From Clostridia bacterium (GTDB lineage Bacteria > Bacillota_A > Clostridia > Christensenellales > Aristaeellaceae), in assembly GCA_017530275.1 (NCBI GenBank), contig JAFXMP010000179.1:1-23997 (forward strand): 23,997 bases of DNA. Direction: 5' to 3'. Shown in pieces: positions 15,762 to 23,131 of this stretch. The first letter of the stretch is position 1. Every line of letters begins with the position of its first letter. The notes under the pieces were generated by a model. It saw nothing but the letters and a program-made list of their open reading frames with translations, was not told where the DNA came from and did no database searches. The position numbers were made by a program, and so were the translations under genes.

Positions 15762-16927
15762 ACACCTTGCTGCTGATCGGTATCGCAATGGGCGCGGGTC
15801 TGCTTATGAGCCGGGGAGCCCGCGCCGTTAAACTGCCCAATGTGACGGCCTTCCTGGTGGCGGGCCTGATCATCGGCCCCTGCGTGGCGGGCATCTTATC
15901 CCGGGAGCAGGTGGCATCCATGGGCCTGATTTCAGACGCGGCCCTGGGCTTTATCGCCTATGCCATCGGCGGGGAATTCAAACTGAGCTACCTGAAAAAA
16001 ATCGGCAAAGCGCCTTTGACCATTACCGCTTTCCAGGGCCTCGCAACGGCGTTCTGCGTGGACGCAGGCCTGATCGCCTTCGGGGTGGACGTGCCCCTGG
16101 CCCTGCTGCTTGGCGCTATCGCGCTGGCTACCGCTCCTGCCGCCACCCTGATGGTGGTGCGCCAATACAAGGCCAACGGCCCTGTGACCCAGATGCTGCT
16201 GCCCGTTGTCGCCATGGACGACGCTTTGGGCCTGATGGTGTTCAGCATTTCCGCCTCCGTGGCTCAGGGTATGCTGGGTGGCGCTGTCACGGTTCAGAGC
16301 ATGGTGCTGACTCCCATTCTGGAAATCATTGGCAGCATCGCCCTGGGCGGCGCCCTGGGCTTGGTGCTGGCTTTCGGGGCCCGGTTCTTCGCCAGCCGAG
16401 GCAATAAGCTGGCCCTCAGCATCGCCCTGGTGCTTGCTGGCGTGGGCCTGTGCGATATGTGGAACCTTTCTTCCCTGCTGGTGTGCATGATGATCGGCGC
16501 GGTGATGGTGAACCTGAGCCAGCAGCGTGAAGTGCTTATGGAGCAGTGCGACCGCTTTACGCCGCCTCTGTTCCTGCTGTTCTTCGTGCTTTCCGGCGCG
16601 GACCTGGATCTGTCCGTGCTGCCCAGCGTGGGCCTGATCGGCGTGGGCTACCTGCTGCTGCGCTGCATCGGCAAATGGGGCGGCACCATGCTGGGCGCCG
16701 TGTGCGTGAAAGCGGACAGCAACATCAAAAAGTATTTGGGCCTCACGCTGCTTCCCCAGGCCGGCGTCGCTATCGGTATGGCGTCCCTGGTGGCGGCTCG
16801 GTTCCCCACCCTTGGCAGCCAGGTAAACACCATCGTGCTGGCGGGCGTGCTGGTCTTTGAATTGATTGGCCCCGTCATTACCAAGCTTGCCCTGACAAAG
16901 GCGGGAGAAATCACCCCAGGCAAATAA
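15758..16927 (+). CDS. Cation:proton antiporter (monovalent cation:proton antiporter-2 type)
   Basis: The product has 389 residues with about 12 hydrophobic segments across its whole length, matching the Na_H_Exchanger/CPA2 fold. The pair of acidic residues in VVAMDDALGLM (about residue 151) sits where CPA2 antiporters have their ion-binding ND/DD motif. LVAGLIIGP near residue 33 and a late LPQAGVAIGMA segment (about 330) are also family-typical. There is no C-terminal TrkA-N or TrkA-C regulatory domain, and the protein ends after the last helix. That fits regulation by a separate subunit, and the PII-like gene overlaps its start by 4 nt. The probable role is Na+ or K+/H+ exchange for pH or ion homeostasis. 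Confidence 0.9.
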   Translation: MNTLLLIGIAMGAGLLMSRGARAVKLPNVTAFLVAGLIIGPCVAGILSREQVASMGLISDAALGFIAYAIGGEFKLSYLKKIGKAPLTITAFQGLATAFCVDAGLIAFGVDVPLALLLGAIALATAPAATLMVVRQYKANGPVTQMLLPVVAMDDALGLMVFSISASVAQGMLGGAVTVQSMVLTPILEIIGSIALGGALGLVLAFGARFFASRGNKLALSIALVLAGVGLCDMWNLSSLLVCMMIGAVMVNLSQQREVLMEQCDRFTPPLFLLFFVLSGADLDLSVLPSVGLIGVGYLLLRCIGKWGGTMLGAVCVKADSNIKKYLGLTLLPQAGVAIGMASLVAARFPTLGSQVNTIVLAGVLVFELIGPVITKLALTKAGEITPGK

Positions 16928-16942
16928 ATGCGGCATCATCCT

Positions 16943-16979
16943 GCGGCTTTGGGAGAAGCGTTTCCTGGGCCGCTTTTTT
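16943..16979 (+). terminator. Terminator after the antiporter gene
   Basis: GCGGC (16943-16947) pairs with GCCGC (16969-16973), with partial inner pairing, followed directly by TTTTTT. Confidence 0.7.
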
Positions 16980-17226
16980 ATACTTTTGGTCACGAAGTCA
17001 GAAGAAATAATGAGGCAGGGGGCTTCTTCAATCCGCAGCCTGTTACTCAATCGTCATATAGTCATCGTCAAACAGTATATTATACGTACATAATTGCAAT
17101 ATCATATTTTTGTTAAAAAAGTAAGAGCTTTCTTTGCTTTTCCTTCCCTTTTCTTTTCTATAAGCGGTATAGTCGGGGGAGAGGCTGCCCCTCTTAGCGT
17201 TTTCGAATGGAAAAGTGTCGACCTGC
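16980..17226. other. Intergenic stretch, no gene seen
   Basis: This is unusually AT-rich at about 17040-17160, then turns GC-rich. A small hairpin (AGAGG/CCTCT, about 17181-17200) is present. Promoter-like hexamers occur but none is convincing. No reading frame here has a ribosome site or family resemblance. Confidence 0.5.
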
Positions 17227-17396
17227 ATGGTATAATAACGAGGCGACCGGCGCGAAGGGCGGTCGGCCGTCTTGCCGGGCCGCGAATGCGTGCATGGCAA
17301 GCGTTATGGTATAAATAACGAGGCGACCGGCGCGAAGCGCGGTCGGCCGTCTTGCCGGGCCGCGAATGCGTGCACGGCAAGCGTTATGATATAATG
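17227..17396 (+). repeat. Tandem ~80-bp repeat carrying repeated extended -10 promoter motifs
   Basis: Two nearly identical units (17227-17305 and 17306-17385) are followed by the start of a third. Each junction carries a -10-like motif with TG one base upstream: TGGTATAAT (17228), TGGTATAAA (17307) and TGATATAAT (17387). Each unit also holds hairpins (GACCG/CGGTC and CTTGCC/GGCAAG). The last motif lies about 40 bp before the start of the first chromate-transporter gene, so transcription may start from any or all of the three. No good -35 boxes are seen, as is usual for extended -10 promoters. Confidence 0.8.
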
Positions 17397-17436
17397 AGAA
17401 GCGAATATTTCTAAAAGAAAGACAGGGACGGTGCGG

Positions 17437-18021
17437 ATGGAGGATCAAAAAGAAAAGAAGGAAAAAAGCCTGCCGCGGCTTTTTTGGGGCGTTTTCACGA
17501 TCAGCGCCTTTACCTTCGGGGGCGGCTTTGTGATCGTGACCTTTCTCAAAAAGAAATTTGTGGATGACATGGGCTGGATCGACGAAAATGAAATGACAGA
17601 TTATATCGCTCTGGCCCAATCCACCCCCGGTTCTATTATGGTGAACGCCGCTATTCTGCTGGGCTGGAATACCTTAGGCTTTCCCGGTATGCTCACGGCG
17701 GTGCTGGGGTCCGTGCTGCCGCCCATGATCATTTTGGGCGTTATTTCCATTTGCTATGCCGCTTTCGCGCAAAACCGCATCGTGGCCCTGGCGCTCCGGG
17801 GCATGCAGGCTGGGGTCGCCGCCGTGATCCTGGACGCCGCGCTGAATATGGGCACGAAGGTGATCAAAGAAAGATCCGTCCTGCATACCGCCCTCCTGAT
17901 TGCCGCTTTCGTTGCGGCGTTTTTCCTGAAAGTGAACGTGATGCTTCTGATTTTGGCGGCGCTGATCATCGGCGTGGGGGAAGCCCTGCTCTCCAAACGG
18001 AGGGAGGGAAAACAGCCGTGA
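17437..18021 (+). CDS. Chromate transporter, short-chain CHR protein (first half)
   Basis: The product has 194 residues. I prefer ATG 17437 over GTG 17431 because AGGGA at 17424-17428 is then 8 nt away instead of 2. One CHR domain is present, shown by FTFGGGFVIV (about residue 27), a DYIALAQSTPGSIMVN motif (about 62) and NTLGFPGMLTAVLGSVLPP (about 82), with four or more hydrophobic segments. Short CHR proteins come in pairs that form one functional transporter, with two halves of opposite topology. The second half follows with a 4-nt overlap. The substrate is chromate in tested members, but in a gut anaerobe the natural role may be sulfate-like anion handling; that is inference. Confidence 0.9.
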   Translation: MEDQKEKKEKSLPRLFWGVFTISAFTFGGGFVIVTFLKKKFVDDMGWIDENEMTDYIALAQSTPGSIMVNAAILLGWNTLGFPGMLTAVLGSVLPPMIILGVISICYAAFAQNRIVALALRGMQAGVAAVILDAALNMGTKVIKERSVLHTALLIAAFVAAFFLKVNVMLLILAALIIGVGEALLSKRREGKQP

Positions 18022-18581
18022 TTTATTTCCAGCTCTTTTGGAGCTTTTTCCAGGTGGGCCTGTTCTCCATTGGCGGCGGTTACGCGGCGCTGCCCCTGAT
18101 CCAAAGCCAGATCGTGGAAATCCACGGCTGGCTCACCGCGGCGGAGTTTTCCGATCTGATCACCATTGCCGAAATGACCCCGGGCCCCATCGCCATCAAC
18201 GGGGCTACCTTTGTGGGCATCCGCTGCGCCGGGGTGATGGGGGCTATGGCTGCGACCCTGGGCTTTATCCTGCCCGCCTGCGTGCTGGTGTCGGTATTGG
18301 CCTTGCTTTACAAAAAATACCGCACCCTAACGCTTATGCACAGCGCGCTTTCCTCCCTGCGGCCGGTGGTAACGGCCCTGATTGCCTCGGCGGGCCTGAA
18401 AATCCTGTGGGAAGCGCTGCTGCAGGGAAGGGAACTGCTTCCGCAGAACGTGGACTGGCTGGCGGCGGCCCTGTTCCCGGCTGTTTTCTTCCTGATCCGG
18501 AAAGCAAAATGGAATCCCATCCTCGCCATGGTGTCCAGCGGGGCTGTCTATACGGCGGTCCATCTGCTGCTGCCAGGATGA
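18018..18581 (+). CDS. Chromate transporter, short-chain CHR protein (second half)
   Basis: The product has 187 residues from GTG 18018; GGGAGGG is 9 nt upstream and the start overlaps the previous stop as GTGA. The CHR motifs are repeated in it: FSIGGGYAALPLI (about residue 16), FSDLITIAEMTPGPIAIN (about 44) and a GVMGAMAATLGFILPA segment (about 71), with five or six hydrophobic segments. Together with the upstream gene it would build a two-subunit CHR transporter. No terminator is obvious; an inverted repeat begins 46 bp downstream. Confidence 0.9.
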   Translation: MIYFQLFWSFFQVGLFSIGGGYAALPLIQSQIVEIHGWLTAAEFSDLITIAEMTPGPIAINGATFVGIRCAGVMGAMAATLGFILPACVLVSVLALLYKKYRTLTLMHSALSSLRPVVTALIASAGLKILWEALLQGRELLPQNVDWLAAALFPAVFFLIRKAKWNPILAMVSSGAVYTAVHLLLPG

Positions 18582-18627
18582 AAGGCGAATGGAGGGGATT
18601 GGCTGAAGGGCTTCAAGAACGCTTTCA

Positions 18628-18757
18628 GTGAGTTTGGAGGGTGGAGAGTGGAGGGAGGAGTTATATATAATGATTCGCAGCTTATCCTGCAAGTTACTAT
18701 TCAAAAGTGACAGACAATTCAAAACTCCACCCTCCACCCTCCAAACTCCACGCTCAC
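18628..18757. repeat. Long imperfect inverted repeat of GGAGGGTGGAG type
   Basis: The left arm (18628-18660) begins GTGAGTTTGGAGGGTGGAG. The right arm (18725-18757) is its imperfect inverted complement and ends in CTCAC. The central about 64 bp are AT-rich and include TATAAT at 18666-18671. The size and layout are MITE-like, and as RNA it would fold into a long hairpin. Confidence 0.65.
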
Positions 18758-18793
18758 TTAAAGTGTCTATTAAGAAGGGAAGGAGCGCTGTCT

Positions 18794-19180
18794 ATGTGGG
18801 AAACCGATGGAGAAACCCTGCTGTTTTTTTCGGGGCATCCTGCTGCCCTGCCGTTATATATGGGGCTGGAGGAAAAGCTTTTTGAACTGTTTCCCCAGGC
18901 GCAAAAGCGCGTGCAGAAAACGCAGATCACATTTTACCACCGTCACGTGTTCGCCTGTGTTTCCTTTGCCCGAGTCCTGCGGAAGCGGGATCAGCCGGAA
19001 GGCTCCCTGGTGCTGACTTTGGGACTGCCGTCCCCGCTGAAGTCTCCCCGCGCCGCTGTCCAGACCGAGCCGTATCCAGGCCGATGGACCTGCCATCTGG
19101 TGCTTCAGGGTCAGGGGGAATTGGATGAAGAGCTGCTCGGCTGGCTCCGGGAAGCTTATGATTTTTCAGAAAGGAAATAA
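18794..19180 (+). CDS. DUF5655-like small protein
   Basis: The product has 128 residues from ATG 18794, with AAGGAG about 9 nt upstream; the frame is open further upstream into the inverted repeat, which is unlikely to be coding. It is soluble, with no signal peptide. Features include KTQITFYHRHVFACVS (about residue 43), LTLGLPSPLKSPR (about 75), a YPGRWTCHLVL segment (about 94) and an acidic ELDEELLGWLREAYDFS end. This agrees with my memory of the DUF5655 group, often seen as single-domain proteins of unknown function in Bacillota, but I cannot confirm the family by search. The next gene begins 139 bp later with its own promoter. Confidence 0.72.
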   Translation: MWETDGETLLFFSGHPAALPLYMGLEEKLFELFPQAQKRVQKTQITFYHRHVFACVSFARVLRKRDQPEGSLVLTLGLPSPLKSPRAAVQTEPYPGRWTCHLVLQGQGELDEELLGWLREAYDFSERK

Positions 19181-19238
19181 AAAGCGGGCTTCCGGCGCAT
19201 GCTATTTACAGCGTCTGACCAAATTTGGAAAATATAGG

Positions 19239-19267
19239 TTGACAAACGGATTTTTATGTTGTAAAAT
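19239..19267 (+). promoter_or_regulatory. Strong promoter of the thioredoxin-system operon
   Basis: A perfect TTGACA (19239-19244), a 17-bp spacer and TAAAAT (19262-19267). The start codon follows 52 bp downstream of the -10. Confidence 0.8.
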
Positions 19268-19319
19268 TAGATTTGATGAAAGATATTAGGACGTAAACCG
19301 GAAGGAAAAGGAGATTGCC

Positions 19320-20180
19320 ATGGACCGTTACGATATCGCCATCATCGGCACAGGTCCGGCGGGGGTATCCGCCGCCATTACGGCCACCATCCGAAACAAG
19401 AAGGTGCTGCTGCTGGGCAGCCGTGACCTGACAGAAAAGCTGGGAAAGGCCCACCAGATACAGAATTATCCCGGTTTTCCCGCCGTGTCCGGCTCGGAGC
19501 TGGCGGCGGCTTTTCAGCGGCATCTTGCGCAGATGGGGATCGGGATCACAGAAAAGCGGATCAACGCCGTGTATGCCATGGGCGATTATTTTGCCCTCCA
19601 ATCCGGGGACGAAATGATGGAAGCTTCCGCCGTGATCCTGGCCACCGGCGTGGTTCAGGGCAAACCCTTGCCCGGCGAGGAAGAACTATTGGGCCGGGGC
19701 GTCAGCTACTGCGCCACCTGCGACGCGCCGCTGTATCGGGGCAAACGAACCGCCGTGATCGGCTACAGCCCAAGGGAAGAGGCGGAAGCGGCGTTCCTTT
19801 CGGAAATCTGCGCACAGGTGCTGTATTTCCCTGTATATAAGGAAGAAACCAGCCTGCCCGATTCCGTGACCGTGATCCGGGAAAAGGTAAACGGCATCGA
19901 AAACGCGGGAGACGGCGTGATGGTCAAAACCGCGGAAAACGGGTATACTGTGGACGGTGCGTTCGTGCTGCGGGAGGCGGTGGCCCCGGGCCAGCTGGTG
20001 CCGGGTCTTGAGGTATACGGCAGCCATGTGGCGGTGAACCGCGCCATGGAAGCCAGCATTCCCGGCGTGTTCGCCTGCGGAGATATCACCGGCACGCCCT
20101 ACCAGTATATCAAGGCGGCGGGAGAGGGCAACGTGGCCGCCCTGAGCGCAGTCAAGTATCTGGACGCACAAAAGCGATAA
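19320..20180 (+). CDS. Thioredoxin-reductase-like flavoprotein without recognisable NADPH-binding motifs
   Basis: The product has 286 residues from ATG 19320 (AAAGGAG 6 nt upstream). The FAD-binding motif GTGPAG (10-15), the redox-active CATCD (Cys 131 and 134) and the C-terminal FAD contact GVFACGDI (about 250) are intact. At the place of the NADPH motif GGGxSAxEEA it has VIGYSPREEAEAAF (about 146-159), and the HRRxxxR motif that binds the NADPH phosphate is absent; the equivalent stretch reads YFPVYKEE. This is the pattern of the ferredoxin-dependent flavin thioredoxin reductases described from clostridia, which lack both motifs. Electrons may therefore come from ferredoxin. A thioredoxin gene follows 23 bp later. 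Family membership is good, donor identity inferred. Confidence 0.85.
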   Translation: MDRYDIAIIGTGPAGVSAAITATIRNKKVLLLGSRDLTEKLGKAHQIQNYPGFPAVSGSELAAAFQRHLAQMGIGITEKRINAVYAMGDYFALQSGDEMMEASAVILATGVVQGKPLPGEEELLGRGVSYCATCDAPLYRGKRTAVIGYSPREEAEAAFLSEICAQVLYFPVYKEETSLPDSVTVIREKVNGIENAGDGVMVKTAENGYTVDGAFVLREAVAPGQLVPGLEVYGSHVAVNRAMEASIPGVFACGDITGTPYQYIKAAGEGNVAALSAVKYLDAQKR

Positions 20181-20203
20181 ACAATGAAAAGGAGAGAAAA
20201 ATC

Positions 20204-20515
20204 ATGGTAAAGAAGATCAATGCGGAACAGTTTGCGGAAGCAAAAAAGAGCGCAGTGGCGCTGGTGGATTTTTCCGCCACCTGGTGCGGCCCCTGCCGGA
20301 TGCTGGCCCCCGTATTGGAAGGGATCAGCGAAAAGCTCCAGGGTCAGGTGGATTTCTACAACGTGGATGTGGACGACGCGCCCAGTCTGGCGGCGGAATA
20401 CAAGGTCAGTTCCATTCCGTGCCTGGTGCTGATGAAGCAGGGCCAGCTCGTGGACCAGTCCATCGGCTTCAAGCCGGAAGCTCAAATTCTGAACTGGATC
20501 AAGAGCAAACTGTGA
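20204..20515 (+). CDS. trxA: Thioredoxin
   Basis: The product has 103 residues with the canonical WCGPC active site (residues 27-31), the preceding VDFSAT strand and the cis-proline in SSIPC (Pro 72). An AAAGGAGAG site precedes the ATG. A third cysteine at 73, directly after the cis-proline, is not part of the active site. It reduces protein disulfides in the cytoplasm and would receive electrons from the flavoprotein encoded 23 bp upstream. Length is normal. It is part of the three-gene operon that ends with the OhrR-type regulator. Confidence 0.95.
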   Translation: MVKKINAEQFAEAKKSAVALVDFSATWCGPCRMLAPVLEGISEKLQGQVDFYNVDVDDAPSLAAEYKVSSIPCLVLMKQGQLVDQSIGFKPEAQILNWIKSKL

Positions 20516-20550
20516 AACCTCGACGCCTTCACGTCTGCAAGGAGGCCGCT

Positions 20551-21009
20551 ATGGAACAAAATCAGCAGCAAACTGCCGGTGAGGACCTGCCGCAGCTGCA
20601 TTTGGACAGCCAGCTATGCTTTCCCCTGTATGCTGCCGCCCGCAAAGTGGTGAATCACTATACCCCTTACCTAAAGCCCTTCGGGATCACCTATACCCAG
20701 TATATCGTGCTGCTGGCCCTGTGGGAAAGCGGCAGCGCCACCGTGGGCGATCTTTGCCGCCGGCTGTACCTGGATAACGGCACCATCACGCCATTGCTGA
20801 AAAAAATGGAGGAGATGGGCTTTATCGCCCGCAGCCGTTCCAAGCAGGACGAGCGCGTGGTCACCGTGACGGTGACGGAAGCGGGCTGGGACCTGCGCCA
20901 GCGGGTAAAAAACGTGCCCTTCCAGGTGGGCAAATGCATCCCTATGACCCAGGGAGAAGCGTTCAGTCTGTATCAGCTGCTGCGCAGGCTGGTGGAACAG
21001 TTGGATTGA
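20551..21009 (+). CDS. MarR-family regulator, OhrR-type (thiol-based peroxide sensor)
   Basis: The product has 152 residues from ATG 20551 with AAGGAGG 5 nt upstream. A winged helix-turn-helix (about residues 45-120) is indicated by FGITYTQYIVLLAL, LDNGTITPLLKKMEEMG and SKQDERVV. The N-terminal LDSQLCFPLYAAARKV segment places a single Cys (23) exactly where OhrR proteins carry the peroxide-sensing cysteine, with the usual nearby Tyr residues. It is the third gene behind the reductase and thioredoxin (35-bp gap), so it may repress this operon and release it on oxidation. No ohr gene lies in the window. The target is therefore an inference from position. Confidence 0.88.
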   Translation: MEQNQQQTAGEDLPQLHLDSQLCFPLYAAARKVVNHYTPYLKPFGITYTQYIVLLALWESGSATVGDLCRRLYLDNGTITPLLKKMEEMGFIARSRSKQDERVVTVTVTEAGWDLRQRVKNVPFQVGKCIPMTQGEAFSLYQLLRRLVEQLD

Positions 21010-21021
21010 CGTAAACGTCAA
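21006..21021. other. Perfect short palindrome overlapping the OhrR-type gene stop codon
   Basis: TTGACGT-AA-ACGTCAA, 7-bp arms with a 2-nt centre, covers the stop codon. It does not resemble the known OhrR operator (TACAATT-type arms), so its function is open. It might be an operator for the genes downstream. Confidence 0.4.
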
Positions 21022-21129
21022 AAGAGCGTCAAGCGGAACTGAAAAACGAATCAGGGCTGGAGAGGCTTGCTTTTCAGCAAATCTATCTACGCCTTACAGC
21101 GGGCCGTCAAGATTCGATCTCTCAAAGAA

Positions 21130-21184
21130 AGCCTCGCGTCCGGATGCACGATATGGCAAAGGATCTGGATGCCGGGGCTTTTTT
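21130..21184 (+). terminator. Probable terminator of the redox operon
   Basis: An imperfect hairpin pairs AGCCTCGCGTCC (21130-21141) with GGATGCCGGGGCT (21167-21179 region), followed by TTTTTT. It lies about 120 bp beyond the last stop. The remainder of 21022-21321 holds no gene I can support. One open frame (about 21107-21292) reads sensibly for 60 codons but has no ribosome site. Confidence 0.5.
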
Positions 21185-21321
21185 AACGATAAATGAAGAC
21201 CATTGGAGTTACAGGAATGAGAACAAAGAAAAGGATGTGCTCTGTTCCCTTCAAAAAACATTCTATCTGTGTATCGAACGAGTAGAAACATGAACCCGAC
21301 GAAGCGGGAAAGGATGCAGAT

Positions 21322-22077
21322 ATGAAATTGAAGGAATTCGGATCAAGAAACGAAGAAACGATCATTCTGCTTCATGGGGGCGGACTTTCGTGGTGGAATT
21401 TTCAGGCGGAAGCAGAGATCCTGCAATCCGATTATCATGTGGTTCTGCCGATTCTCGATGGACACGCCGGAAGCGACCGGCCTTTTTCGTCCATTGAGGA
21501 TAATGCGGCGGAGCTGATCGCAACCATCGACGAAGCCTTGGGCGGCAATGTCCTGCTGATTGGCGGACTGTCGCTCGGCGCGCAGATCGCGCTGGAAATG
21601 TTGGCGCAAAGAAGGAATATCTGCCGGTATGCGCTGATCGAAAGCGCTTCTGTTATCCCATCGAAGCTGACAAACGCGCTCATCGGGCCTGCGTTTGGCA
21701 GCAGCTATGGGCTGATCAAAAACAGGCGTTTTGCGAAAATGCAATTCAAATCCCTGCACATGAACGACACCTTTTTTGAAGCGTATTACAGGGACACCTG
21801 TAAAATCGCAAAGGCAGATATGATCGCGTTTCTCAAAGCAAACACCGCCTATTCCCTGAAACCGTCCATTGCTGATACGTCTGCGCGCGTTCATGTGCTC
21901 GCAGGTGGGAAAGAAAACAGGGAAATCCTTCAATCCGTTGATGTGATCAAAAACAGGATACCCGGCTGCGCCGCGCATATCCTCCCCAATCTCTTTCATG
22001 GGGAGTTTTCTATCAATCACCCGGAGCAGTATGCCGCATATCTAAGAAACCTGGCCGTCAGTCAGGAGTTACGCTGA
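21322..22077 (+). CDS. Alpha/beta-fold hydrolase
   Basis: The product has 251 residues from ATG 21322 with GAAAGGA 7 nt upstream. Fold features are the oxyanion motif LLHGGG (about 16-21), the nucleophile elbow GGLSLGAQ (Ser 84) and a C-terminal His in LFHGEFSI (about 231). The usual catalytic acid is replaced by a HVLAGGKENREI stretch, where a Glu may serve. No signal peptide is seen. Codon use is less GC-biased than in the redox operon upstream, which suggests different ancestry. A second hydrolase follows 9 nt later, so the two probably share a transcript. The substrate cannot be told. Confidence 0.85.
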   Translation: MKLKEFGSRNEETIILLHGGGLSWWNFQAEAEILQSDYHVVLPILDGHAGSDRPFSSIEDNAAELIATIDEALGGNVLLIGGLSLGAQIALEMLAQRRNICRYALIESASVIPSKLTNALIGPAFGSSYGLIKNRRFAKMQFKSLHMNDTFFEAYYRDTCKIAKADMIAFLKANTAYSLKPSIADTSARVHVLAGGKENREILQSVDVIKNRIPGCAAHILPNLFHGEFSINHPEQYAAYLRNLAVSQELR

Positions 22078-22086
22078 GAAGGGACT

Positions 22087-22956
22087 GTGAATCAGATGAT
22101 CAGAATGTGCGATAACGGTTCTGTTCCTGTGGGAAGCGCGCAGATGAGTTATGCCCGATTTGGAACCGGACCAAAGACTGTAGTCATTCTTCCCGGGCTG
22201 TCGGACGGACTGGTCACGGTCCGGGGAAAGGCCCGTCTGCTGGCGCAGCCCTATCGCGCGTATTTTCGTGATTTCACGATCTACATGTTCAGCCGAAAGG
22301 AACCTCTGCCGGAGGACTGCTCCATCCGGGAGATGGCGGCCGATCAAGCGGAAGCGCTTCGGTATCTCGGCATTGACAGAGCCTGCGTTCTGGGCGTTTC
22401 AGAGGGAGGCATGATCGCGCAGTATCTGGCGGGCGATCATCCTGATCTGGTGGCTCGGCTGGCGCTGGCCGTCACCGCGCCGTATGCAAATGAGATCGTG
22501 CAGCGCTTCGTCAACTGCCGTATCGAAGACGCGCAGCGCGGCGATCACAAGGCGATCATGGTGGGTTCTTCGGAAGCGGCTTATTCCGAGAAAAAGCTCA
22601 AAAGCTATCGAATGCTCTATCCGCTGCTGGGCCTGATCGGTAAGCCAAAGGACTACAGGCGCTTTTTGAGCAATGCAAATGCGATCCTGTGTTTTGACGC
22701 GCGTGATGTGCTGAAGCAGATCCGCTGTTCCACTTTGATCCTTGGCGGCGAGGAAGATAAGACCGTCGGCCCGGAAGGATCAAGAGAGCTGCATGCCGCC
22801 ATTGCCGGCAGCAAACTGCACATGTATCCTGGGCTTGGCCACGCAGCATATGAGGAAGCGCCGGACTTCAACAGGCGGGTGTTTGGCTTCTTTGATGAAA
22901 ACAAATCAGCAATTATGGGCAAAAACTGGGCAAAAACTCCTGGAAAAAAAGATTGA
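22087..22956 (+). CDS. Alpha/beta-fold hydrolase, second of a pair
   Basis: The product has 289 residues. GTG 22087 is taken here, but ATG 22096 is nearly as likely: the purine-rich site at 22076-22084 is 2 nt from the first and 11 nt from the second. Features are ILPGLSDG near residue 34 (oxyanion region), GVSEGG (Ser 105), the acid in LGGEEDKTVG (about 222) and His in GLGHAAYEEAP (about 253). It belongs to the same superfamily as the upstream gene but is not a close copy. The stop codon lies inside the -35 box of the tRNA promoter that follows, so the gene is packed against the tRNA cluster. Confidence 0.86.
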   Translation: MNQMIRMCDNGSVPVGSAQMSYARFGTGPKTVVILPGLSDGLVTVRGKARLLAQPYRAYFRDFTIYMFSRKEPLPEDCSIREMAADQAEALRYLGIDRACVLGVSEGGMIAQYLAGDHPDLVARLALAVTAPYANEIVQRFVNCRIEDAQRGDHKAIMVGSSEAAYSEKKLKSYRMLYPLLGLIGKPKDYRRFLSNANAILCFDARDVLKQIRCSTLILGGEEDKTVGPEGSRELHAAIAGSKLHMYPGLGHAAYEEAPDFNRRVFGFFDENKSAIMGKNWAKTPGKKD

Positions 22957-22981
22957 CACCTCGGCTTAAAGGTGGTATATT
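22953..22981 (+). promoter_or_regulatory. Strong promoter of the tRNA-Ser pair
   Basis: A perfect TTGACA (22953-22958), a 17-bp spacer and TATATT (22976-22981), about 39 bp upstream of the first tRNA. The -35 overlaps the stop codon of the hydrolase gene. Confidence 0.85.
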
Positions 22982-23019
22982 ATATAAGCACTTCGATGAG
23001 GCTGTCAGCCGCAGCGCGC

Positions 23020-23108
23020 GGAGGGATGGCCGAGTGGTTGATGGCGCTGGTCTTGAAAACCAGTGATGCTGAAAAGCACCGGGGGTTCGAATCCCTCTCT
23101 CTCCGCCA
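23020..23108 (+). tRNA. tRNA-Ser, anticodon UGA
   Basis: A class II tRNA with long variable arm. The acceptor GGAGGGA pairs with TCTCTCC (one G-T pair). The anticodon stem CTGGT...ACCAG encloses a loop with TGA. The T arm holds GGTTCGAATCC, and the CCA end is encoded. TGA reads UCA and other UCN codons as serine. Confidence 0.95.
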
Positions 23109-23131
23109 TTTTGTGCATTTACCGACCAAAT

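Noticed and set aside
15932..17050. Minus-strand frame of 372 codons opposite the antiporter
   Set aside because: Shadow of a clear membrane transporter gene; its composition is His/Gln/Ala-rich, as expected of an antisense frame.
21107..21292. Possible remnant gene between the OhrR-type regulator and the first hydrolase
   Set aside because: An open frame of about 60 codons reads plausibly, but it has no start site, ribosome site or family match, and part of it is the terminator hairpin.
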